A model generated the notes under the pieces. It made no database searches, was not told the DNA's origin, and saw nothing but the letters and a program-made list of their open reading frames with translations. Shown here in pieces: positions 10,699 to 20,264 of a stretch of 64,000 bases of DNA (the stretch's first letter is position 1; each line of letters begins with the position of its first letter). The stretch is taken from contig NW_022985549.1 in the NCBI RefSeq assembly GCF_010093815.1, positions 806,001 through 870,000 on the forward strand, written 5' to 3'. The DNA is from Pseudovirgaria hyperparasitica (Eukaryota > Ascomycota > Dothideomycetes > Acrospermales > Acrospermaceae). Made by a program: the position numbers and the translations under genes.

Positions 10699-11595
10699 TC
10701 AGGAATTGGTTTGTGCCTCTCTGATCATCTCTCTGAACAGTAAAAGCTCCTCGTCCAACACCCTCTGGCGCCGCAGTGGTCTGAGAGAATCGAGCCACCA
10801 GTGTGGAGATATCAGCGCGCTACTGAAATCAACAAGTTTTCCATCCAGGTAATTCCTCGCGTACAGGTCTACTGGGTATATTCCCAATTTCCTCAGTCCG
10901 TGTAGATCTCGCTCCATTTCTTCTGCGTTAACGATGGCTTCCTTGGACTCTACGAGCTCTTTCACCAAAGCTCGGAACGGTGGCTTCTCCCGCCAGCTCT
11001 TTTCTTCATCTTCTTCTGGCCAGTCCCAGTCTCGAATCCCGAATTGCTCGCTGAAGATTTCCCCATACTGCTCTGCCGAGAGATAAAGATAGCCGTAGCA
11101 GGGTACAGCTAGTCGGTGTGGATGTTCCCGATGTCGCCGCCTCTCGTCTCTTGTTCGTTGTTTTTGCTGCTGTTGCTCATGGATTTGCAGCTTTCCGTAT
11201 GCTCTACACTCTGCATAAAATGGATCGGAGTGATAGGTGATTATCTCATCGCTTGCCTTGACCTTATCGGTAGGAAATACCGAGGAGCGTTCTTGCTCGA
11301 CACTGAAGAACTTGAACTAGACCCATATTAGGCTTGAACGACAAAGCCGTGGTTAACTATGCGCATATTTACTTACGACCTTTAGTGCATACTTCTTCTT
11401 ACCTATGCGAACCTTGAAGACATAGCTGTGACCTCCTTCGGCTCCTTCAGATCCGTCCAAGCGCGGCGACGAACTAAGAAGCTTTAGGAAGTGGATATTA
11501 CCCTTATGTCTCTTGAATGGCAACAGCTTTGGTCCTTCGCAAGGTGGCAATGGCCTTCTAGGACTATATGCGAGCTGGAAGCGCGCCAGCGACAT
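10699..11595 (-). CDS. Fta2-like kinetochore/kinase-fold protein
   Basis: Predicted 278 aa protein of the Fta2 family (Sim4/COMA inner kinetochore subunit in fission yeast), which has a protein-kinase-like fold. Visible pieces are a leader PLPPCEGPKLLPFKRHKG, a glycine-loop-like GGHSYVFKV (55-62), a beta-3-like lysine in YALKVFKFF (K72), AECRAYGKL (108-116), a catalytic-loop-like GIYPVDLYARNYLDGK and LVDFSSAL in place of DFG. A single 60-nt intron at 11317-11376 joins KKKYALKV to FKFFSVEQE. I start at the ATG at 11595; an in-frame ATG at 11754 would add 53 residues without family resemblance. Whether it is the true kinetochore subunit or one of the dispersed fungal relatives cannot be decided here. 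It is divergent from the nuclease-motif gene that follows. Confidence 0.78.
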
Positions 11596-12341
11596 GTCGT
11601 AGCGAAGTTTGAGGTCTTCTCGCTCTGAAGATCCGGAACAAAAGCTGACCTTGTTAAGTTGCACAAAGCAAGGCAGGCATTCCTGCCACAGAGCTGAAGT
11701 TGGCGTACCCTTGTACAGGTAAGACAAAGAGAGCAAATTACGAAATTCGGCCATTTCTGTCACATCGCGCTAATCATGCAGCCCATTCTCAAAGCTGACG
11801 GTTTGTTTATTGATCGGGGCAGCTTCACTGATAGGTAGCCGATAATGAGGCAGCGCCATCAGGGAGGGATCATCGTGTGACAACAAGTGTCGTTTTGCTT
11901 AAAGCCAGTAGATTGGTTCTTCTAGACAGCCTTCGATCCGTGCCGTCGGGTGCGGGGGTCACCCTCGCGAACGAACCGCTGATGGATCTATTCATCGATA
12001 CTGCTACACAAGATAAGGGATGAGATGGCCACTTAAATAACACCGGAGCAAGCAAACACTCGCATACCTATCACATGAATTTGCCCGACACCCATACACC
12101 CCCTGAGATTATATGGCTTGGCTTGTCTTCGTCGAGGATAGCTGGCAGCAACTCCTCTTTTGCGCATCTACAACCTCCAATGGATGATCGCGGCAGATAT
12201 CTTGCTGATGGTTCATGCAGAAGGCACTTGTTTGCCTGAAAAGCCCTGTCATTGAGTCTTAGATGTCTTTCTATATCAATGTATGCCGGTGGACCATGTC
12301 TGCCCTGGCACTATAGACATAGTTGACAGCCTTACCGCAAC
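11596..12341. other. Divergent promoter region
   Basis: Space between two divergent genes (Fta2-like on minus, nuclease-motif protein on plus). It may include an N-terminal extension of the former, up to 11754. No other gene seen. Confidence 0.5.
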
Positions 12342-13592
12342 ATGGGCCAAGTACGCACACTCCACGAATACCTGATTCAGGAGAATCCTGCAATTACTAG
12401 ACATGCTATCGTGAGTAAATTTGTGGATCTTGAATCAGTCCATACTAACACTAGAGATCAGCTGAGACCAACCAAGCCTCGAGACAAGAGACTTTCCATC
12501 TCCGGTACGAGCAAACATAGTACCCCCAAAGGCACTAAGAAATCCGGTAGCAAGCCGGCGAGATATCCGAAGCCGTTGATCATCAGGGACTGGAAAACAC
12601 TTGAACCAGAGCCACTCTTGGATGTGCTCCAGAAGACTCTATCTCAACGAAAATCGAGTTTACGTGACCCACCTTTCCTGCATAGGCCACTACTCCAAAT
12701 CAGCAACGAAAACTCTCTGGAGTCAGTCTTGATTCAATCCAATCAATTTATTATACTAGAAGCTCTAGAGAATACTCCCCGCCAAGTCGTACCTCCGATG
12801 AGACTAGTCCGAGGAGGGCAAGCATACCTGCGAGACCGGACAGAACCAAAATTTCTCCCTGATTGGGCTAGTATATGTGGCGAAGAGAATGATATCAACA
12901 TACTCCCAGGCGAGACCAAAACTGGGTGGAGCTGGGACAGCACTGTAGTCTCCGATATCACCGACGAGGCCACAGGGGAAGTCACTTGCACTACGAGCGA
13001 CGCGCGTCTTTCGCCCATCGCCCAAGTTCTGTGGTATTGCATTCTTGGAAGGGCGCGCTACGGATATATCATCACGAATTTGGAGCTGGTAGCTCTGCGC
13101 ATTGGCAGCTATGAGCCGAACAGTCCTGGGGCCCGCATGAGCGACGTCATCGGCAACGTCACAGACGCAGCCATCGTCGAGTACAAAGCCATCGAGTGGT
13201 CGCGATACGGCAAGAAGGACGAGTTCACGATCAATCTTCTGCTCTGGATCCTGCATCTCCTGGCCGTGTACCGAGGCAAACTAGACAACGCCTCCCTCGA
13301 GGATATCGTCGAGGCCGAGATCCTGAGGCCGGTCGCGAATGGCATGGTCTACATTGTCCGTGATATGGAACCGGAGTCTGAGAGCGACACGGATGCAGAG
13401 GACACTCATGAACAGGATGTGGGTTTGGAGATCAGTCGTGACGGAGACACCGAATCAGATCGGCCGGTGGTATCACCGCCGCCCTCCTTCCGTATTCCGG
13501 AATCGCGTTCGCACCGCGAAGATTCTGCTCTACCTACCACTCCGCAGAAGAGAAAGCGTGAGGGCAGACCCTTGCGTCCTCGTAAGAAGTAA
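12342..13592 (+). CDS. Uncharacterised protein with PD-(D/E)XK nuclease-like motifs
   Basis: Intronless 416 aa protein. After a basic, disordered-looking N-terminus (residues 40-75), the middle has the spacing of a PD-(D/E)XK nuclease core: FLPDWA (D174), LPGETK (E191-T-K193) and IAQVLWY (Q228, Y232). The last matches the Q-x3-Y motif of RecB-type members. It continues ARYGYIITNLELVALRI, as in orphan fungal proteins of this fold. The C-terminus is acidic (TDAEDTHEQD), then very basic (QKRKREGRPLRPRKK), suggesting nuclear import. No defined family name can be given from sequence alone, and catalytic activity is inferred from motifs only. The neighbour is an Fta2-like kinase-fold gene read the other way. 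Confidence 0.72.
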   Translation: MGQVRTLHEYLIQENPAITRHAIVSKFVDLESVHTNTRDQLRPTKPRDKRLSISGTSKHSTPKGTKKSGSKPARYPKPLIIRDWKTLEPEPLLDVLQKTLSQRKSSLRDPPFLHRPLLQISNENSLESVLIQSNQFIILEALENTPRQVVPPMRLVRGGQAYLRDRTEPKFLPDWASICGEENDINILPGETKTGWSWDSTVVSDITDEATGEVTCTTSDARLSPIAQVLWYCILGRARYGYIITNLELVALRIGSYEPNSPGARMSDVIGNVTDAAIVEYKAIEWSRYGKKDEFTINLLLWILHLLAVYRGKLDNASLEDIVEAEILRPVANGMVYIVRDMEPESESDTDAEDTHEQDVGLEISRDGDTESDRPVVSPPPSFRIPESRSHREDSALPTTPQKRKREGRPLRPRKK

Positions 13593-14087
13593 GAAATACT
13601 AGACACATAGGGGTGAGGCCAGAGTGACTGCTGGACCACGCACGATATCAGGTGTTGGGTTGGGTAGTTTAGTGGTAGAATCGAGCATGTTGGGATGGAG
13701 TTCGTGGTGTTTTTGTTTCCAACGTCGACGTTTCTTTTCGAAATAGCATAGAATGCGCTCTAGCAACCTCGTCCGAGCATACTCCAAAGTCCTCATCCAC
13801 ACACTTCTATGCACCCACTTCCGATCCCACAACTCCTAAAATAGATGTGTGGCGAGGGGGTGGTAGACAGGTTCGTAGATCGGTTTGAGGCCTTGGATAT
13901 AGGGGATGTGGTTTGTCGCGCGAGGGCGAGTAAAGAGTAAAGGCTTCAAGCATATTTCTGTATCGTACAAAGTTCAACCTAACACACTTCTCAGTATCTC
14001 ACGTAGATATAATCTCACTCACACAACCTACCATCGACCCGTCTGACCCGCCCATCCATCTCCTCACAAAACACCCCATCCCCCAAA
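13593..14087. other. Intergenic region, convergent 3' flanks
   Basis: Between convergent genes. No RNA gene or coding frame that I can support; AT-moderate, with a pyrimidine-rich end near 14040-14087. Confidence 0.55.
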
Positions 14088-15821
14088 TCAAGCCCTAACC
14101 CCCCAAACAAGCAACCTCCCTACCCCCTCCCCCTCTCCATATCCATCCCCACGTCCATACCCACCACCACCACCACCACCACCACCACCCCCAACCCACC
14201 CAAAACAAAGCGTAACCCGCACCCCCGCCATCCTCTCCTCCAAATACCTCAACACCTCCACCTCACACCCAACCAACTCCCCCACCGACCGCCCAAACAA
14301 CTGCCCCCACGCCTCCTCCGAAAACACAGCCTTCCCACCCCGCAAACACCCTGTCTCATCAACCACCTCGCCCAGCACATCCGGATTCAGCGCCAGCGCA
14401 ACACCCTGCCCACCGTCATCATCATCATTATCCTCCTCACACCGCGAACAAGCCGCCACAACCGCAGAAGCATACACCCCGACCCCACACCGCGGACAAG
14501 CAGCACACATAAGCATGCACCGCCTCCTGAGCCGCACAAGACAGACACGCGAGATAAGCACGCTGACATAGCCAGACAGTGTATCAGCGGGGTTCGCACG
14601 AGCCGCGGCGTCGATGTCAGCGAGGGTATAGCGGATTCTGAGGGCCGAGGATGCGGCGGCGTGGATGTTGAAGATGTGCTGGGGTGGGAAGGGAGGGTTG
14701 ATGTGGGATTGGATGGCGCGGTGGAGGGCGTAGGTGCGGAGGTGGGTTGTTGCTGGGATTGCAGGGTTTATGTCGAGGGTTGAGGTTTGGGAGAGGGTTA
14801 GGGAGGGGGTGGAGTTGGGGGAGAGGTGGAGGGATGGGGATGTGAGGAGGAGGATTGTGTGGGAGGGGTGGAAGAGGGGGGTTGAGGAGGGGGCGTGGGC
14901 GAAGAGGGTGAGGGTGCAGGAGGTTGTGGTGTCGAAGATTGTGAGGGGGGTGAGGGTTGTTGTGGTGTTTTGTTTGTTTGTGACTGTTTTGAGGGTGGGA
15001 GTGTTAGTATGGGTTGTGCTGAGGGGGGATACTGGGGGAATGGTTACTAGTCTTCTTTGCGCCTATGCTCTCTACGCATACGAGGACTCTTCCCTCCTCG
15101 ACTTCGTGGCCGCCGTCCAGGTAGGACCTCAGCGTCATGAGCTTCGACAGATGCTGTCCCTCGATGTAGCCTTTTGGAATTTTGCAGAGCCGTCCGTCGT
15201 CACTGCGGACATGCACCATGATGTGACACAATCGTTCTCTCTCAGGAAACACGCTTGCAAAGAGCGGTGCGTTGCTCGGGGCAAGACTGGCATGATCACC
15301 GTTGGAGATGTGCTGTGTCCACACACTGACAAGCTGTCCGAGACGAAGCGTATACACAGTCTTTGCATACCATAAGCGGACCTGCGAGCGATGTGAGTAG
15401 TAGGCCACAAACTAGAAGCCCAGTGTGGAACATCGCCATCGCTGGTGTATTCAGCCTGTAGCTGAGCACACGACACACATACCGTGACAGTGCCGGTATC
15501 GTCCCTCAGCACCATCTTCAAGCACCCTTTGGCCGCCTTGGGCTTCTTACTCGGCGTGACCAGATCGAATACGTTCACTATCCTGCCCATGAACGTCACA
15601 CATCTCGGACCAGGCACAAGGTCGGCAATGTCAGTCTCTTCGTAGTCGCGAGTCGGTGTCCAATTGGTGTTTACTGGTGGGTTGATCACGCTGTTAACGT
15701 CTTCTGCTGAGAAGCCATCGCCAGTCAGGTCTTTTCCTAGCTCCGAGCTCGAGCCGCTCCGCGATATTGATGCAAACGTGGGCTGGAAGAAGGACTGTAC
15801 GGAAGGAAAGGTAGAAGACAT
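14088..15821 (-). CDS. RPA1/MEIOB-like OB-fold protein with C-terminal zinc ribbon
   Basis: Predicted single-stranded-DNA-binding type protein of 522 aa (533 if the in-frame ATG at 15854 is used). Exons are 15821-15483, 15381-15048 and 14983-14088, with introns of 101 nt (15382-15482) and 64 nt (14984-15047, perfect ATACTAAC branch). The first OB-fold is at about residues 70-150 (CVTFMGRIVNVFDLV, MVLRDDTGTVTVRLWYA). A second region follows (LTIFDTTTSCTLTLFAH). The C-terminal third has a zinc-ribbon pattern CPRC-x12-CSRC at about 386-405, as in the third DNA-binding domain of RPA70. The tail holds an 11-glycine run encoded by a CAC repeat. The N-terminus reads FPSVQSFFQPTF, resembling a degenerate PCNA-interaction motif. 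It could be a meiotic (MEIOB-like) or repair RPA paralogue; assignment beyond the fold is inference. Confidence 0.72.
14160..14190. repeat. CAC trinucleotide repeat encoding polyglycine
   Basis: About ten CAC units on plus, read as glycine codons on minus in the C-terminal tail of the OB-fold protein. It is a likely site of length variation. Confidence 0.85.
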
Positions 15822-16271
15822 TATTGCGTGAGGTGACTTTCCATGAGCGTACATAAGAAGGTTGAGAAAGAGAGAGAAGAGTCAGGACGTAGAGGTGAGG
15901 CCGGTGACGGAATTTAGTCAGCTCCTTATTCCCGTTTCCTACCATATGAATCTGAAATTCTCACAAATACGCAAAGAAACATTACTACATGAATGACCTA
16001 CCTTCTTAATGAAAATAATGGAAAGAAGTGTCATAGAGTACAGCAGTGCGTGGTAGCGTCAAATTGACTTTGATATTCGCAAATATCATCGTCAATGGCG
16101 ATCAGAACACGTGGGTTGAAGCTTCATATCTCAATTTCTATAGGGCTATTTGAAACATTTTACCTCAATCGCTGACGCAGGCCAAGATCCTCGTCCATCG
16201 TGTCGTGAAGTGGCTATCCGCGAGCCACGTCTGTCGCATGCACATGTATCGGTAGGCACATCCAAGACTTT
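15822..16271. other. Intergenic region upstream of the OB-fold gene
   Basis: Holds the promoter of the OB-fold gene and the 3' flank of transketolase. Nothing else recognised. Confidence 0.55.
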
Positions 16272-18913
16272 TTAGATGAGTTGCTGGAAGGCACGGTTAA
16301 GCGGCGAGCGGAGAGGCTTGACGTCCTTGTAGAACTCGACGGTTGCGGCCGCACGCTTAGCGATGCCCTCAGGAGTGAATTCGAATTTCTGGAAACGTCA
16401 ATAATGTGAAGAGAGTCCGAATCTACGTCTAAACTTACCTTGTAGACCTCCTTGTATGGTCCAGAAGCACCAAATCGGTTAAGACCAAACTGCTCATGAC
16501 TGTACTTCTCCCATCCGAGAGTGGACATGACCTCAACAGACATGGATGCAATACCGTCGGGGATAACGCTGAGCTTGTACTCCTTGTCCTGGGCATCGAA
16601 CACTTCGACACAAGGCAGGGATGCGACACGAGCTGGGATACCTTGCTCCTTGAGCACCTTGACGGCCTCAAGACAGAGTGACACCTCGGAACCAGTCGAT
16701 ACTAGGGTGATCTTCGCGTCTTTGTCTTCGAGGGCAACGTAGCCTCCCTTGATGGCTCTCTCGATGGTAGAGCCCTCGAGCTGAGGAAGGTTCTGACGGG
16801 TAAGGGCAAGGATAGAAGGAGTGCTCTTGGACGTGAGAGCCATGTAGTAGGCAGCAGAAGTCTCGTTACCGTCAGCTGGGCGCCATACCATCATGTTGGG
16901 CAGCGCTCGGAAATGGGCAAGAGTCTCGATAGGCTGATGAGTCGGGCCATCCTCACCAAGACCGATCGAGTCGTGGGTGGCGATGTAAATGACACGCTGG
17001 TGTGAGAGGGACGAGAGACGGACAGATCCAGCAGCATATGAGACGAAGTTCAGGAAAGTACCACCAGCAGGAATGATGGTTCCGTAGGCGGATAGACCGT
17101 TCATGATACCAGCCATCGCATGCTCACGCACACCATACCGGAGATAACGTCCGGACCAGTCTCCAATGCCAAGGTTGGGGGGTTGGAAGTCGACTGCCTT
17201 CTTCCACCGGGTGTTGTTGGAGCCAGTCAGGTCAGCAGATCCGGAGAGGAGTTCAGGCACGGCTTCGTAGATGGCCTCTAGTACTGACTCTGAAAGCTTA
17301 CGCGAGGCAATGGCGGCATCACCTGGCTTGTATGTTGGCAGCTTATCTTGCCATCCCTCTGGTAGGTCTCCCTTCAGACGACGGGTGAGGTCCTTGTGTA
17401 GGTCTCCGTGCTCCTTGCCATAGCTTTCGAAAAGCTTGTTCCACTCTTGTTCAGCAGCAGCGCCGTCTGCGGCATGCTTGTGGTACAGGTCCGTGACTTC
17501 TTGAGGGACGACAAAGGTCTTCTCAGGGTCGAATCCGAACTTCTGCTTGACTTGCTGAATATCGTCGGACTTGAGAGGGTTTCCGTGAACACCGCCGGTA
17601 CCCTGAAGCTTGGAGCCGAAACCGATGGTGGTTGTGAGGCGGATCATGGAAGGCTTGTCCTTCACTTCCTTGGCTGCCTTGATAGCGGCCTCAATACCCT
17701 CGAGGTCGTTGTCACCATCCTTGACCCACTGGACGTGCCAGCCATATGACTCGAATCGCTTCGTAACGTCTTCAGTGAAAGCACACTTGGTGTCGCCGTC
17801 TGCAGATTAATTAGTCGGTCATGTTTTTCAAAACTCAATCATCATGCTAACCAATAGAGATATGGTTGTCGTCGTATACGGCAATCAGGTTGCCTAGCTG
17901 CAGGTGACCAGCAGTGCTAGCAGCTTCACTGGCGATACCCTCCATGGCGCATCCATCACCAAAGAACATGTAGATGTGGTTGTTCACCAGCTCGAATCCG
18001 GGCTTGTTGAACACAGCAGCGGTGTGCTGTTGTGCAATAGCCAGACCGACGGCATTGGCGAAACCCTGACCCAGAGGACCGGTTGTGACCTCAACACCTG
18101 GGGTATCATGTGCTTCCGGGTGACCTGGGGTGATGCTGTCGATTTGCTGCTATCTATGAGCGAGGAAGCCATTGTGAACCACACTCTTGGTACTTACGCG
18201 GAAGTTCTTTAGGTCATCTAGAGAGACGCCGTAGCCGAAAAGGTGTAGCAAAGCATACTGGAGCATGCATCCATGTCCGTTCCTATGAGAATAGAGTTAG
18301 CGTCAGCTTACAACAGCTGTGTCGATTCGAATGTGCAACCCGCACGACTGCCAATGGCTAGAGATCGACATCCGGGTACTTTGAGCAAACTTCTCTTCCG
18401 CTCGTCACACAAAGATCCTTATCAGCAATGCTGACAAGAGGCAATCACGCCCCGAGTAAGCCAACACCGGCTGTCCTCGATCCTTCGAAGCTCCCAGTAC
18501 CATCCCACTGCCTCGCTTGCTACAGATATGAAAAGGCTAGGACGTACGATAGCACGAAACGATCGCGATTCAACCAGTCGGGGTTTTTTGGGTTGAAAGT
18601 CATGAACTTGTTGAAGAGGACGTGGGCGACTGGCGCCATGCCCATAGGGGCTCCGGGATGACCGGAGTTCGCAGCGGCGGTAGCATCGATCTAGGATAGC
18701 AGAATGATTAGATTGTATTGTCAATTTGACGCTGGCTTTGATGGCTGGGGAGAATTGGCCGAAAGAACAAAGGGTACTGTATGTTGAGCTGAGAGCTCAT
18801 CAATAGTGGGGTAGGGTAGTAGCGGGAAGCTGAAGGATAGATAGAGTGGAAGTACTTACGGCGAGGGTACGGATTGTGTTGATGGCAAGCTGGTCAACGT
18901 CTGTGTAGCCCAT
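16272..18913 (-). CDS. TKL1: Transketolase
   Basis: Thiamine-diphosphate enzyme of the non-oxidative pentose phosphate pathway, moving two-carbon units between sugar phosphates in the cytosol. Six exons give 685 aa, the normal length: 18913-18860, 18690-18548, 18282-18198, 18149-17852, 17799-16439 and 16388-16272. The start reads [18 protein letters not shown]. Visible motifs are [19 protein letters not shown] (26-44), [32 protein letters not shown], the ThDP motif beginning [14 protein letters not shown] (about 156), then [11 protein letters not shown] (pyrimidine-binding half) and [18 protein letters not shown]. Introns 1 and 3-5 join cleanly. Intron 2 (18283-18547, 265 nt) is unusually long for this window but has good ends and a GCTAAC branch. 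It ends [12 protein letters not shown]. Confidence 0.96.
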
Positions 18914-19670
18914 GGTGAAAGGCGGATTGAATGGGTATAATTGGGATATTGTAGTCGGAAGAAAAGTTTCGGAGGGAGAGAGGGAGACGATAAAAAGAAA
19001 CAGAGCAACAGGAACTGCGTTGTTGGGCTTGGCTTGCCCCTCCATCCATGATGAAATGTCCACGCTAGTTGGGGGGACCCGCCCAGTTACAATTCATCTG
19101 TGACTTTTGTAGCATGGCACTTGGCATTCCTCAACCCGCAATTTGAGATGTATATATCTGGATATATATATATATATATATATATCCTGAGTATGGATAG
19201 CCATGGGGTTGTAAGAGCTCTGCGAGTTTAGGTTCATTCGTACATACGTACAAGAAACAGTTATAGTCTGTGCTAGAAAGTAGTAGTATATAATCAATAC
19301 CTCCTTATTCATATACACGAAATACCACCGACTCTATTGGATAAAGATAAATACCAACATATCCCATAGAGCAAGGTCTATTTATGTATGTATTAGAATG
19401 GACCGATCCAGTGCTTAGTAACAGTGCGACGGATTCCACCAGTAATTAGTAAACACTATTGACACATCGCCACGGACGACCGGTCGCGGAAGTGTCTCCG
19501 ACATCGCGTCGGCGCCTAAGGCAGAAGGACTTGAAGACCCTTACCCTCTTGGCATATCCGGCTTACCACATTAAGCCACCTCCGGCCACATCTCCATATA
19601 ATCCATTCATTCATTCATTATTACCCCCAAGAAACCACAAAACCCAACCAAAAAACAAGTAAAAGGAACA
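18914..19670. other. Intergenic region with TA microsatellite
   Basis: Upstream of transketolase. Contains a (TA)n run at about 19162-19185. I see no coding gene. Confidence 0.55.
19162..19185. repeat. (TA)n dinucleotide repeat
   Basis: Twenty-four bases of alternating A and T, flanked by further TATATA copies. Confidence 0.9.
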
Positions 19671-19775
19671 GGGGATACTGAGGGTCGAACTCAGAACCTC
19701 TTGATCTCACATCCCATGTACATACAATACATACATCATCGTAGTCAAGCACTCTGACCATTGAGCTATATCCCC
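19671..19775 (-). tRNA. tRNA-Arg(ACG) with 33-nt intron
   Basis: The minus strand folds as a complete tRNA. The acceptor stem is GGGGATA with TATCCCC. The D arm is GCTC-AATGGTCA-GAGT. The anticodon stem is CTTGA with TCAAG. The variable loop is AGGTT, and the T arm is CTGAG-TTCGACC-CTCAG. The loop reads CT-ACG-A, giving anticodon ACG. A 33-nt intron sits one base after the anticodon, the canonical nuclear position, and leaves a 72-nt mature tRNA. Near its 3' end the intron holds TGT, which can pair with the anticodon as splicing endonuclease substrates usually do. CCA is not encoded. Confidence 0.88.
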
Positions 19776-20264
19776 ATTTCGTTGACCGTGCACTCGTTTC
19801 ATGCGCCATAAAAAGTATTAAAATCCCTTGTCCACTTAGGTCTCTGCAGCGTATTGTGTCACGATCGATGATGAATAATGGTGGCACAGTTGGGAATGAA
19901 CAATGTATGATGTACTGCTAAATTTTTCATTTCATTTCCAAATTAAAACTATGATACAATGCCACTTTGATATCGTGGATGCGGATTTTGCTCTGATAGG
20001 TTCTATGCAATGCTAGAAAGAGTGCTCACGATGCCCACCCACCTACCCAGACCCAGACCTGGACCGAAAAAGCTTGCAAGAAATCAAATGAATGGGGTAT
20101 CTTTGCTGTTTACAATTGACGCAAAGGAAACGTGGTTTTTTGTGTGTATGTGTGTGTGCGTGTCTCACCTGGAGGACGGACCACCAATACCATATTAAAA
20201 GACCCCCCTTCCCCAGAAATAAAGAGGTCGCGACCTGCAGCCTACAGATCCTCATTATCCCACC
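19776..20264. other. Intergenic region
   Basis: Between the tRNA gene and the 3' end of the CFEM gene. A short (TG)n-like run lies near 20138-20160. No gene seen. Confidence 0.55.

Noticed and set aside
13655-13700. GGTAGTTTAGTGGTAGAATC, resembling a tRNA D-arm region
   Set aside because: No matching anticodon arm, T-loop or acceptor stem follows.
14734-15375. Plus-strand Val/Arg-rich frame of 213 codons
   Set aside because: Antisense of the OB-fold gene, whose exons and CTAAC-branch intron explain the region better.
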